A DNA stretch of 64,000 nt from Segatella oris. Lineage in GTDB: Bacteria > Bacteroidota > Bacteroidia > Bacteroidales > Bacteroidaceae. The position numbers were made by a program, and so were the translations under genes. Shown here piece after piece: positions 1-8,030 of the stretch. Position 1 is the stretch's first letter. Every line of letters begins with the position of its first letter. The stretch spans positions 248,001 through 312,000 of the forward strand of contig NZ_LR134384.1 in the NCBI RefSeq assembly GCF_900637655.1, in the 5' to 3' direction. The notes below the pieces were generated by a model, which saw only the letters and a list, made by a program, of their open reading frames with translations, was not told the origin of the DNA and did no database searches.

Positions 1-126
1 GAAGCAGAGCTTGTTTCGGTTTATGACCCGCTTCTCCGCCGTAGCCGATTGGTCAGCAAGCATCTGCATCCGGAAGGAGAGTTCACGGGTATTCGGGCAG
101 AAATCTACGATGCTCCCATAGAATGA
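1..126 (+). CDS. C-terminal end of an unidentified protein (partial)
   Basis: Frame 1 is open from the first base and ends at TGA (124-126), giving 41 residues that finish in DAPIE. The start lies outside the window. I do not recognise the family: the tail is charged and soluble-looking and does not end in the aromatic residue typical of outer-membrane barrels. Only 43 bases separate it from the next lipoprotein gene, so it is probably the preceding member of the same operon of surface proteins. Confidence 0.6.
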   Translation, partial: EAELVSVYDPLLRRSRLVSKHLHPEGEFTGIRAEIYDAPIE

Positions 127-169
127 TGCCAAGAAGATATATAACAAACCATTAAGAATGTAAAAAGCA

Positions 170-796
170 ATGATTATGATACGAAGTAAATATGCCGTTC
201 TTTTCCTGGCAATGCTTGCTATGGGATGCTCGCCCAGCAGTGAAGATTATGCCGAGGAAGATTATGAAAAGCTCTTTCCCTTTGGTGGAATTGAGAAACC
301 TAAGGTGTCGTATGAAGACCAAGTTGTGCAGTTAGGTGATCCTTATGCCTCTGTGTCTGACTTTGTTTACCCAGGAGTTGAGATTACTGAAAACGTGAGA
401 ACCTATAAGGTGACGCTCACTTGTTCTTTTAAGGAACGTGGCTTCACAGACAAGGATAAAGGAGAGGACAAGGTAGAATCGCGCTATTTTATCCGTTATG
501 TCGGTAGGGATAAGAAACTGCATACAATAGCAACCGACAAGCGTGCAGAGGGAACAGATTTCTTGCTCACGAAAAACAAGGAGCATACGGTTACTTTCTC
601 TGCCAAATCAGGCTTCCCAATGTATCTCTGGGTGAATGGTGTCGGCCCGCAGAACTCTTCTGTACATGCCACAATCTCTGCTGTGTCAGAAGATGGGTTC
701 ACTGTAGTGAATCCCCTAACCGTACACGAATATCAGAACCAAGAGGGTATTGATAAGATCAAAGCACCATTCTGTGCTTATGTCATCCTTCCTTAA
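170..796 (+). CDS. Uncharacterised SPII lipoprotein, 208 aa
   Basis: The protein opens with a short basic segment, a hydrophobic stretch and the lipobox LAMGC, so it should be lipidated at Cys20 and anchored to the outer membrane. An acidic linker (EDYAEEDYEK) follows, then a domain of about 150 residues rich in alternating hydrophobic residues, suggesting a beta-sandwich. No catalytic motif is visible and I do not recognise the family. An in-frame ATG at 176 is an equally good start. It is second in a tightly packed run (11 bases to the next gene) whose next member is a DUF4856 protein, so it probably acts with it at the cell surface. Confidence 0.75.
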   Translation: MIMIRSKYAVLFLAMLAMGCSPSSEDYAEEDYEKLFPFGGIEKPKVSYEDQVVQLGDPYASVSDFVYPGVEITENVRTYKVTLTCSFKERGFTDKDKGEDKVESRYFIRYVGRDKKLHTIATDKRAEGTDFLLTKNKEHTVTFSAKSGFPMYLWVNGVGPQNSSVHATISAVSEDGFTVVNPLTVHEYQNQEGIDKIKAPFCAYVILP

Positions 797-807
797 CATG
801 CAAAAAA

Positions 808-2001
808 ATGAAAAAGAATACAACTATTTATAGCCTCCTGTTCCTGCTTCTGTCAGCACTGTCTTCATGCAGTCAGTGGGAAGGAGAAACGGTGGAATCG
901 GCTTACAGGGAACCCCAGATTCCCGATCCTTCCTATCAGTTCAAACGCACTGGCAGCAGCAGTGTTGACTATCTTGAATGCAGTCTGCTGCGTGATCCGC
1001 TCGATTATATTTACAGCAGCTATCTCAGAACCGCCAACATCATGTATGAAAGTGCAATGACCAGGGTTAAAGATTATTTTGATCATGGTGAATTTGGGTT
1101 GAAACCGCAGGAGGAACTTGCTGCTTCACCGCTCCATAAAGCCGACCGAAAGCGCATTCTTAATGATGTGGAAGAAATCTTCAAGGTCACAGGAAGGCTC
1201 AGCGGACTTGGTCAACCCAGCCCGGGAACCTATCGAAACCACAAGGCAAAGATAGGTGAAGGCGGCTATGTAGGCATTCATATTGGCGATGTCAATATTG
1301 CCTTTGCAGATGAAAAAGGCTTAGTCGTGGCCGAACTGTTCAATGGTATTGTGTGGGGAGGCATCTATTTAGATAAAATTCTAAACGTACACCTCAACGA
1401 CAGCCTGTACAATGACACTCGTTTGCGCCGTGAACATGAAAACACGTCACTGCTGCCGGGTCGCAACTACACAGAATTAGAACATCATTGGGACCTTGCT
1501 TACGGCTACTATCAATATTGGCTGCCCTTTGTACAGGCAGGCGGACTCCCCGTTTTACGCGAAAGCCGCATCAAGATTTATAATGCCTTTGCACGGGGAC
1601 GGTTGGCACTTACCGAGTATCGCTACGATGAAGTGCAACAGCAGTTGCAACTGATAAGGACTGAACTTTCAAAGGTAGCAGCAGTCAGAGCTATGAACCT
1701 GTTAGTGAGTGATATCACTTTAAGCAATCTTGACGAGGACATCAATAACGCTCTTGTCTTTCTTTCACAAGGTTGCGGTGCACTTTATGCCTTGCAGTTC
1801 ACCCTGCAGGAGTCTGGAAAACCACATCTTTCCTATAACCAGGTGAAGTCATATATCAATGAGTTGACTGCCGGCAATGGCCTTTGGGACAAGAAACGTC
1901 TCTTAGGTGATGAAGCAACGCAGGGTTCGCTCAAGCATGTGGCAGCACAGATAGGGAAAGTATATGGGCTGACACTCAACGATATTAAACGTTCGTATTA
2001 A
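808..2001 (+). CDS. DUF4856 (imelysin-like) lipoprotein, 397 aa
   Basis: SPII signal with lipobox LSSCS places the mature protein on the outer membrane. The body is mostly alpha-helical. The segment LEHHWDLAYGYYQYW (about residues 226-240) followed by IYNAFARGRLALTEYRYDEV (about 257-276) matches my memory of DUF4856, a Bacteroidetes family related to the imelysin/EfeO group of iron-regulated surface proteins. The imelysin link and any role in iron handling are inference from family memory; the biochemical function of DUF4856 is not known to me. It lies 11 bases after one lipoprotein gene and 16 bases before a secreted Fn3 protein, consistent with one transcript. Confidence 0.7.
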   Translation: MKKNTTIYSLLFLLLSALSSCSQWEGETVESAYREPQIPDPSYQFKRTGSSSVDYLECSLLRDPLDYIYSSYLRTANIMYESAMTRVKDYFDHGEFGLKPQEELAASPLHKADRKRILNDVEEIFKVTGRLSGLGQPSPGTYRNHKAKIGEGGYVGIHIGDVNIAFADEKGLVVAELFNGIVWGGIYLDKILNVHLNDSLYNDTRLRREHENTSLLPGRNYTELEHHWDLAYGYYQYWLPFVQAGGLPVLRESRIKIYNAFARGRLALTEYRYDEVQQQLQLIRTELSKVAAVRAMNLLVSDITLSNLDEDINNALVFLSQGCGALYALQFTLQESGKPHLSYNQVKSYINELTAGNGLWDKKRLLGDEATQGSLKHVAAQIGKVYGLTLNDIKRSY

Positions 2002-2017
2002 TTAAAAGCATACAAAT

Positions 2018-3196
2018 ATGACACATCGAATCTATTTTATTATATCTCTGTTGTTGCTTCCTTTCATGGGCAAAGCACAATTACATAAAGAGCTATTGGC
2101 CAATGGAGGGTTTGAACAATATGCGAAATCAGACACACCACCCTCAACCGGAGATGAAGAAGGAGATGAGGATGGCGATGATGAGGAAGAGGAAGAAGAC
2201 ACTTTTGACCGTTATCAAAAGCCACTCTTTTGGTATATCAGCGACCAGTTGGGTTACTCAAGAATCAAAGAAGATGTCCACGGTGGACAGTTCGCTGTGA
2301 AGTTATATCCTAATGGTCATTCATTTTATTCGCGTGACAAAGACTTTAATCTGAATTGTATCAAGATTAATGGGGAGGGTGAATATCAACTGTCCTATTG
2401 GTACAAAGGCAAGGCAAAGAAGCCAAATGTTATCGCTATCGTAGATTGGTACAAGGGAAATACAATCATAAGAAAAGACCGACTCACAAATGAGAAAGTT
2501 AAAAGTTTCACAAATGACTGGCAACAGAAAGTCATTACGCTTACTGCTCCTGCAGGAGTTGACAAAGCTGGAATAGGATTTGAACTGGAATATGATCCCT
2601 CTTCTGCAAACAATGATGGCTATATCCTCTTCGACGACATCTCTTTTATGCAGACTAAAGAAGCGAATAAAGAACCGACACTCACTCCGCCAACAGGTCT
2701 CAGAGCACAGGTGCAACAACGGGAAGTGGAACTTTCCTGGAATGCTGTTTCTGAACCCGGCGTGAGCTATGAGATACGTTGTAACGACAAGATGATTGCC
2801 ACAACAAAGGCTACCTCTTACATCATTGAAAAGCTTTCTCCTAACACTTCCTATCGCTTCACAGTGACAACGGTCAAGGGAGAAGAGACCTCAAAGCCTT
2901 CTCAACCTCTCAATGAACATACTTTTCAAATGACAGAGACTGTAGATGATGCGGGTAGAATACCTTATTTATATACGATACGCGAGGAGGGAACCTGCTC
3001 TCAAACACTGCGACTCTACTATAACGATTTGGCCGATCCTAATGCCCGCATCAGCTACAAGATTGATGGAGCAAGCGTTACGCCTGAAGGAAGCAGCATC
3101 ACTTTCCCAAACAAAGGAAAGCATATCCTGCAAATAGAAATAGAGGAAACGCCGGAACGTAAGTGGGAAATAGAATATAAACTGAATGTTGACTAA
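2018..3196 (+). CDS. Secreted carbohydrate-binding-like / fibronectin type III protein, 392 aa
   Basis: A signal peptide (cleavage likely after MGKA) is followed by LLANGGFEQY, the usual opening of CBM4/9-type jelly-roll modules; FDDISFMQ near residue 210 is the usual closing strand. This module is interrupted near its start (about residues 43-62) by an extreme acidic run of Glu/Asp. A fibronectin type III domain follows (about 222-305; PPTGLRAQV, ELSWNAV, NTSYRFTVTTV), then a further beta domain of about 85 residues. The likely role is glycan or protein binding at the surface rather than catalysis. It has no lipobox, unlike its neighbours. The acidic insert may bind cations; that is inference. 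Confidence 0.75.
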   Translation: MTHRIYFIISLLLLPFMGKAQLHKELLANGGFEQYAKSDTPPSTGDEEGDEDGDDEEEEEDTFDRYQKPLFWYISDQLGYSRIKEDVHGGQFAVKLYPNGHSFYSRDKDFNLNCIKINGEGEYQLSYWYKGKAKKPNVIAIVDWYKGNTIIRKDRLTNEKVKSFTNDWQQKVITLTAPAGVDKAGIGFELEYDPSSANNDGYILFDDISFMQTKEANKEPTLTPPTGLRAQVQQREVELSWNAVSEPGVSYEIRCNDKMIATTKATSYIIEKLSPNTSYRFTVTTVKGEETSKPSQPLNEHTFQMTETVDDAGRIPYLYTIREEGTCSQTLRLYYNDLADPNARISYKIDGASVTPEGSSITFPNKGKHILQIEIEETPERKWEIEYKLNVD

Positions 3197-3198
3197 CG

Positions 3199-4110
3199 AT
3201 GAAAAGAATACTTTTTTATTTATTGCTGTTATGTTGCAGTTCAATCTTTGTGGCTTGCAGCGAAGATGCATCTGAAAACAGAGATATCCAAGTGGGTGCC
3301 GATGACCTCAAAGAAGTAAAACTAAACAAACTTACAACCCGCACGATTATTCTGCGAGGGGGTAACGGCAAGTATATCGCCAACGTCGCTGACTCAAAAA
3401 TCGCCGGTGTTTCCATAAGTAAAGACACCTTGCGCATTAATGGGATATTGGAGGGAAATACCTATGCCACCATCATCTCGGGCGACTTCAAGAGAGTTGT
3501 CAATATCAATGTGGTCGTTCCCGAGCTCAGTATCAGCCAATCAGAAATCAGACTTTATCCCCGTGATGAGAGTAAGTTCATCAGTTTGAATGGTGGTGGA
3601 GATATTGTAGACCTGAAAATTGAAGACCCCGACAAGGTTATAGATGCGAAATGGAATGCCAAAACAAACATCTTAGAGGTTCAAGCCTACTATGAAGGTG
3701 AGGCAAAGATACGCATCATCTCACAAGACAAGCAAGAGAAAACGCTTAAGGTTGTCGTGCGATGCGACGGAACGGCAGATCGTGTAGGCATTTATGGAAC
3801 AACCTCTCATAGCCTTTATGAACAGATGAATACCGTAATGGCCGTGCGACGTCCCGGTATCGGAGTGTGGCTCTGTAATGGTACGCGCCCCTACACTTCT
3901 CAAAGAGTGCTCAAAATCACCCCGGCTGTAGTTAATCCCACAGTTGGAACACAGATAGAAGTCATGCTCTCTATGCTTTATCCTAACGCATTTGCCAACA
4001 CCAAAATTAAAGAGGGAAAGTGCAAACTGTATGTAGAAGAAGTAAGAGAAAAAGATGTAGTGCTACGTGGCAATGGCTTTAAGTTTGTCATTCCATACGA
4101 GAAGAAATAA
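3199..4110 (+). CDS. Ig-like repeat lipoprotein, 303 aa
   Basis: Lipobox FVACS predicts lipidation. Two successive beta modules are visible (about residues 36-108 and 110-190), each with hydrophobic alternation and the general look of bacterial Ig-like folds (VVNINVVVPELSISQSEI joins them). A C-terminal domain of about 110 residues starts near RCDGTADRVGIYG. No catalytic signature is seen. It starts two bases after the stop of the Fn3 gene, so the two are translationally close-packed and probably partners. The exact family is not recognised. Confidence 0.7.
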   Translation: MKRILFYLLLLCCSSIFVACSEDASENRDIQVGADDLKEVKLNKLTTRTIILRGGNGKYIANVADSKIAGVSISKDTLRINGILEGNTYATIISGDFKRVVNINVVVPELSISQSEIRLYPRDESKFISLNGGGDIVDLKIEDPDKVIDAKWNAKTNILEVQAYYEGEAKIRIISQDKQEKTLKVVVRCDGTADRVGIYGTTSHSLYEQMNTVMAVRRPGIGVWLCNGTRPYTSQRVLKITPAVVNPTVGTQIEVMLSMLYPNAFANTKIKEGKCKLYVEEVREKDVVLRGNGFKFVIPYEKK

Positions 4111-4136
4111 AAAGAAGCTGAATATTAAAAGCACTC

Positions 4137-4185
4137 TTTGACCGATCAGACTTATCCTATCGGTTCAATCGTCTGATTGGTCAAA
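4137..4185 (+). terminator. 14-bp hairpin at operon end or internal processing site
   Basis: TTTGACCGATCAGA (4137-4150) pairs with TCTGATTGGTCAAA (4172-4185) over 14 positions with one G-U pair and a 21-base loop. There is no U-run directly after it, so it may be an mRNA-stabilising or processing hairpin, or a protein-binding palindrome, rather than a true intrinsic terminator. It separates the lipoprotein genes from the LRR gene. Confidence 0.45.
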
Positions 4186-4235
4186 CTTCAAATAAAGCAA
4201 CATTTCATTAATCTATCATTTAAAGAAAAAGAACT

Positions 4236-5144
4236 ATGCAGTTTATTACATTCAAGAAAAGCATGCTGAGCATAGCATTAACTTTGTTTTGTACAGCTTC
4301 CTTTGCACAGACAAAGGTAACATTGGATAAAGCAGGAGAACTCTCTCAGAAAATAAAACAGGCAGAGAAGTTCACTATCACCTCATTAATTGTATCAGGA
4401 TCTATCAATAGTGACGACGTACGCTTCTTAAGAGAAATGGCCGGGAGAGATATGGATGGCAATGAAACAGACGGGAAACTCTCTTCACTCGACCTATCTG
4501 ATGCAAAGATTGTTATGGGTGGTGGCAATTATTATAAGGTGAAAAGAGGACTATCCACAAAATATTATAATATTAAAGAAAACGATATAGTAGACTCTCA
4601 TATGTTCTATAACTGCAGATCCCTCACCTCACTGAAACTTCCCAAAACAGTTAAAAAGATAGAACAAAATGCATTCTACAACTGTCAATCATTGAAAGAA
4701 TGCACACTTCCCGAGAGCCTTTCTGAAATTAATGATAAAGCCTTTGCTAAAACAAAGCTGTCAGAAGTCACATTCCCTGCTTCTCTCACAAGCATTAAAT
4801 ATGAGGCTTTCTCCGAATGTAATAACTTAAAAACGCTCCGTTTTACCTCTCCATCAGTACCTACTTTCGGGCAAGATGTCTTTGAAGATTGCTCAAAACT
4901 CGAGAAAGTATATGTACCCAAGGCATCATTGAATGACTATAAAGACAAGCTAAACTTGACCCAAAAAGTACAGTTTATCGGTGAAGATCCAAAGACGGCA
5001 GGCATCAATTCCCTTGCAACTTCCAAAGACGCAGTCGAAGTGGAGCGCTATAATGCCAAAGGACAGCGCATAAACCATCCTGTGAAAGGCATGAACATCA
5101 TCAAACTTTCTAATGGTAAGGTGGTGAAACGCATAGAGCGATAA
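4236..5144 (+). CDS. BspA-type leucine-rich-repeat surface protein, 302 aa
   Basis: An N-terminal signal peptide ends near ASFAQ. Residues about 125-225 hold LRR_5 (BspA/TpLRR) repeats of the form MFYNCRSLTSLKLPKTVKKI, AFYNCQSLKECTLPESLSEI, AFSECNNLKTLRF and VFEDCSKLEKVYVP. The tail VERYNAKGQRINHPVKG...LSNGKVVKRI resembles the C-terminal domain that closes many secreted Prevotella proteins, which may be a sorting signal. BspA-like proteins elsewhere bind host matrix proteins and other bacteria; adhesion here is inference. It may be transcribed with the upstream lipoproteins if the hairpin at 4137-4185 does not stop transcription. Confidence 0.85.
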   Translation: MQFITFKKSMLSIALTLFCTASFAQTKVTLDKAGELSQKIKQAEKFTITSLIVSGSINSDDVRFLREMAGRDMDGNETDGKLSSLDLSDAKIVMGGGNYYKVKRGLSTKYYNIKENDIVDSHMFYNCRSLTSLKLPKTVKKIEQNAFYNCQSLKECTLPESLSEINDKAFAKTKLSEVTFPASLTSIKYEAFSECNNLKTLRFTSPSVPTFGQDVFEDCSKLEKVYVPKASLNDYKDKLNLTQKVQFIGEDPKTAGINSLATSKDAVEVERYNAKGQRINHPVKGMNIIKLSNGKVVKRIER

Positions 5145-5218
5145 TGCGCTTGAAATTAGTTTTTTCTCAGCATCAAAGCGCTGTCTATTATTCAAAATAT
5201 TATCCTATATGAACGAAC

Positions 5219-5254
5219 AATCGCCGCAACTCATTAAAGTTACGGCGATTTTCT
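5219..5254 (+). terminator. Intrinsic terminator after the LRR gene
   Basis: AATCGCCG (5219-5226) and CGGCGATT (5243-5250) form the stem, extended inward by AACT/AGTT, and a T-rich stretch follows. It lies between the LRR gene and the convergent ssrA gene, so it should insulate the two. Confidence 0.7.
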
Positions 5255-5298
5255 GTTTTAATCAATCCCTTGTAAACTCTTGTTCAGAGTACATCGAG

Positions 5299-5695
5299 TG
5301 GAGCTGGTGGGATTCGAACCCACGTCCGCACAAGGAAACCATACGCTTTCTACACGTTTATTCCAGCCTTCATTTTCGTGTCATAGCAAGACCTGGACCA
5401 CCAACTATGACCTTATCCTCTAAAGAATTCACGCCCGGAGCGAGGCATCCAAGCGCTATTTCCGATTTACCTGCACCGCTTGACCCTTAGATTCGGAACA
5501 ACATCCTTGGAGCAGTGTCTCGTTGCATCACCTTGTGACGCAATAAAGCCAGTAATCTACTATACTTCGATTAGGCAGCGAGAGCGTAATTATTTTCGCC
5601 AATTAATTTTTTGACCACTCAGATTAAGGAGCGAATAATCGAGGCTCCGCGTGCTTACGTACCATTTCATCTCGCCGTCAAATCCAGTCAACCCC
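5299..5695 (-). ncRNA. ssrA: tmRNA (ssrA), tag GENNYALAA
   Basis: On the minus strand the RNA begins GGGGTTGACTGGATTTGACG (from 5695) and its tRNA-like end carries the T arm GGTTCGAATCCC; CAGCTCC (5306-5300) pairs with GGGGTTG to close the acceptor stem, with discriminator A at 5299. CCA is not encoded. The resume frame at 5600-5571 reads GGC GAA AAT AAT TAC GCT CTC GCT GCC TAA, giving the proteolysis tag GENNYALAA, typical of Bacteroidales. tmRNA with SmpB rescues stalled ribosomes and marks the nascent protein for degradation. Confidence 0.97.
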
Positions 5696-5809
5696 GAGAG
5701 AATGTGCCTGCCGACAAACAGCAAGGCATTACGCTGAACAGCCTTATTCATAAAGAAATTTCCCTACATATTCGTCGAGAAACAAAATCATGACAGGCAT
5801 ATTCTGTTG

Positions 5810-5839
5810 CAAAGTTACAAGAATTTAAGAAAAAAGCAA
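5810..5839 (-). promoter_or_regulatory. Promoter of ssrA
   Basis: On the minus strand TAACTTTG (5817-5810) fits the Bacteroidetes -7 box TAnnTTTG, with TTG (5839-5837) 19 bases upstream. Transcription would begin near 5804, giving about 110 bases of 5' precursor that must be trimmed to the mature tmRNA end at 5695. Confidence 0.7.
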
Positions 5840-6049
5840 AATTAAAGGCGATTATTTATGAAAATAAATCCATTGCAACACCAACGGTTATCTCCCCTAC
5901 TCCAACCTCATGCAATCAACCAACACAAACAAGGGAAGAGACGTTTACACCGGATTGACATGATTTGAGATGCCGAATATCATGCAGATTAACAGGAGAT
6001 CAGCACTCCTCCTGCGCCTTTGTTTTTGTAAATTTGTTTCATACCACAT

Positions 6050-6115
6050 TTGCATTTGCCTTAAAAATTGATTATCTTTGCCGTAGGGAAAGTGGCAACA
6101 CGCTTTCCCTTTTTT
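6050..6115 (+). promoter_or_regulatory. Promoter-like boxes running straight into a terminator hairpin
   Basis: TTG (6050-6052) and TATCTTTG (6073-6080) are spaced as in a Bacteroidetes promoter. The hairpin AGGGAAAG (6085-6092)/CTTTCCCT (6103-6110) with a following T-run begins at about the expected transcription start, so any transcript would end almost at once. No ORF follows. Confidence 0.45.
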
Positions 6116-6144
6116 CATATCTTCACGCAGACCGCCGTGTAAAA

Positions 6145-6254
6145 TCTATGAAAACAGCCTGCAATATGCGTCAAATGACGTTGCAACTTGCGTCATTTCA
6201 TCATGCCTTTTGACAGCAGTCAGCACGAAAGATGATGCAAATGGCAAGATTATC
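6145..6254 (+). repeat. 22-base-period TGAYGCA array, locus 1
   Basis: Units start at 6145 (degenerate), 6167 (TGCGTCA), 6189 (TGCGTCA), 6211 (TGACAGC) and 6233 (TGATGCA), exactly 22 bases apart. The sequence between the 7-base cores is not conserved. It occupies the otherwise gene-free stretch 5840-6358, in which I see no other gene. Unlike the other seven loci, the longer flanking element is not obvious here. Confidence 0.75.
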
Positions 6255-6358
6255 TGAACGAAAGACTCCTCTCTTTTGCATCTACCCGAAAAACAGAACC
6301 ATGAGAATTAAAATCCAATGTCATAATTTCCGTAAATTTTTATCTGTTTTTCTTGCTG

Positions 6359-6904
6359 CTATTCCCTATGATGAGATGAGGTTCCTTTCGACTTGCACTT
6401 TGAGCGAAATCTGCGTTTCAACAGACTGTAATCGGCTCCTGCAGCCTGCCATGTTTCTACCTTATATAATATTCTTCCCACAGCTTTCTGATAGCTAACC
6501 GGATAATACAACGTGAGCACATACCAACGTCTGTGCCTGCGTATATAGTGAGATGTGTAGGCATAATCAGGCATATCAGCCAACCGACCACGCTGCATGA
6601 AGTTTCCACGGCGATAGGCATAGACGCTCTCGGGAACCACCTTGCACTCCATGACAATGTTAACACCATTGTGAAAACCAAACTGTACATGACCACACCC
6701 ATAGCCCTCAACATGCTCGCGGCGCAGAAACGAGGGATATTCAAACTGATAATCGAAAATGGAATCCGTGTAAACGCTGAACTGTTCGAAGTTCATTCCC
6801 TCCTTGAAACGCTCTTGGGGCTCGCGCTGGTCGGGCTGAAAGAGGAACATGGCCACGCAACAGGCGATAATAAACAGAAGGATAAAAAGCAATAGTTTCT
6901 TCAT
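6359..6904 (-). CDS. Membrane-anchored protein of unknown function, 181 aa
   Basis: The ATG at 6904 is chosen because it gives MKKLLLFILLFIIACCVAMF, a clean N-terminal membrane segment or uncleaved signal; the frame stays open a further 14 codons upstream without a better start. The soluble part (about 150 residues) is basic and aromatic-rich with no known motif visible; it ends in a Lys/Arg/Ser tail. A Cys pair in the membrane segment could make it a lipoprotein, but the context is a weak lipobox. It lies 119 bases downstream of the winged-helix regulator on the same strand and may be co-transcribed with it. Confidence 0.65.
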   Translation of the reverse strand: MKKLLLFILLFIIACCVAMFLFQPDQREPQERFKEGMNFEQFSVYTDSIFDYQFEYPSFLRREHVEGYGCGHVQFGFHNGVNIVMECKVVPESVYAYRRGNFMQRGRLADMPDYAYTSHYIRRHRRWYVLTLYYPVSYQKAVGRILYKVETWQAAGADYSLLKRRFRSKCKSKGTSSHHRE

Positions 6905-7023
6905 TTTGCGATGCTCTTGTAGCGCAAAAATAAAACAAAGCAGCACAAAGCCAACTAAAAAGAAACCAACATTTAACTGACAAATGTCATTTTAGGAACG
7001 ATAACACACCACATTGCAATCCC

Positions 7024-7758
7024 CTATTCTATCACTTCGAGCCGATAATCACGCCCGCGCTCTGACGTGATTTTCAGTCGTCCTTCGGCTTCAAGCACGG
7101 GTTTGATGCGCTTGATGAGCGTATAAAGCGTGTCGTTGGCATCGGGTTTCTTCGGCCAAAGGGCATCACAGATATCCTGTTTCGACAGCTGATGATGTGG
7201 ACTTCGGAAGAACATAAGGAGCAACACATGCTGCATCGGCGTGAGTTTCACCGATTGATGCTTCAGCGTATAGAAGCGGTTTTCAGCTTCTGAAAACATC
7301 AGATGACCGAAAACTATCATCCCCTTGCGATGACGTTTGAAGTAACCTATGGAGAAAATCGCCCACAACAAGGCCATGGCCGAAAAAGAAAGAGGCAGCC
7401 GTTGGTCGGAGAATGCCAAAACAGAAGCCACTGAACAATGTGCAAAAGCTTGAAAGTCAGCAGTTGAATGTTGGTTTTTCCAACGCATCGGACGTGTAGA
7501 CAACATGCCTTCATCACCATTCATTGCATAATAGACAATAGACTTTTCGCGCAAAGCCATTATCCGAAGATGGCTGCGATAGGTCAGAATAGTGTCCGGG
7601 GTGATTGTCATTTCGCTCTTTTCTGCCAAAGTCTGCATCAGCGCCTGACTCATATCGGCCACCATTTCACGCTCGGCACTGCGATAACTGTGCATGCTCG
7701 ACAATGCTGCACAAGCCACAATGAACATAAAAACGACTAAAGAATGATATGCTTTCAT
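7024..7758 (-). CDS. Membrane-anchored winged-helix (OmpR-type) transcription regulator, 244 aa
   Basis: Residues about 7-22 form an N-terminal membrane segment (SLVVFMFIVACAALS) and about 124-140 a second (FSAMALLWAIFSIGYF), leaving roughly 100 residues outside the cytoplasm. The C-terminal 90 residues contain a winged helix of the Trans_reg_C type: LTPMQHVLLLMFF, SKQDICDALWPKKPDANDTL, LIKRIKPVLEAEGRLKI. There is no receiver domain. This is the one-component, ToxR/CadC-like arrangement, in which an extracytoplasmic signal would control DNA binding directly. The signal and targets are unknown; candidates are the divergent haem-uptake locus starting at 8031 and the membrane protein downstream. 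Confidence 0.8.
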   Translation of the reverse strand: MKAYHSLVVFMFIVACAALSSMHSYRSAEREMVADMSQALMQTLAEKSEMTITPDTILTYRSHLRIMALREKSIVYYAMNGDEGMLSTRPMRWKNQHSTADFQAFAHCSVASVLAFSDQRLPLSFSAMALLWAIFSIGYFKRHRKGMIVFGHLMFSEAENRFYTLKHQSVKLTPMQHVLLLMFFRSPHHQLSKQDICDALWPKKPDANDTLYTLIKRIKPVLEAEGRLKITSERGRDYRLEVIE

Positions 7759-7979
7759 ACGTTCTTCTCCTTCTTAAAGCCTGTTGCCATGGCTTAAAAT
7801 ACGATTACTTCTGTGCAAAAATAATGAAAAAACAGAAATAAACAAAGTGAAAATACGATTTGTTTAAGGCTGTATAGAAATATAATCGATAGAAAAACCT
7901 ATACTCAAACGAGGGGAAGTTTACAGAAATGAATAGCCAAACAGGACTTTATTTTATAAAAAATCCTAAAAAATGGGTA

Positions 7980-8010
7980 TTGTTTTATCTATTTTTAAGG
8001 TCTACCTTTG
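7980..8010 (+). promoter_or_regulatory. Promoter of the LRR/haem locus
   Basis: TTG (7980-7982) and TACCTTTG (8003-8010) are 20 bases apart, matching the Bacteroidetes promoter, and the coding start at 8031 follows 20 bases later. The box lies inside the longest open frame, which rules out the earlier ATG at 7929 as the start. Confidence 0.75.
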
Positions 8011-8030
8011 CACCCAATATAATTACAGTC

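Noticed and set aside
5209..5490. 93-codon frame on the plus strand
   Set aside because: It lies over the tmRNA gene on the other strand.
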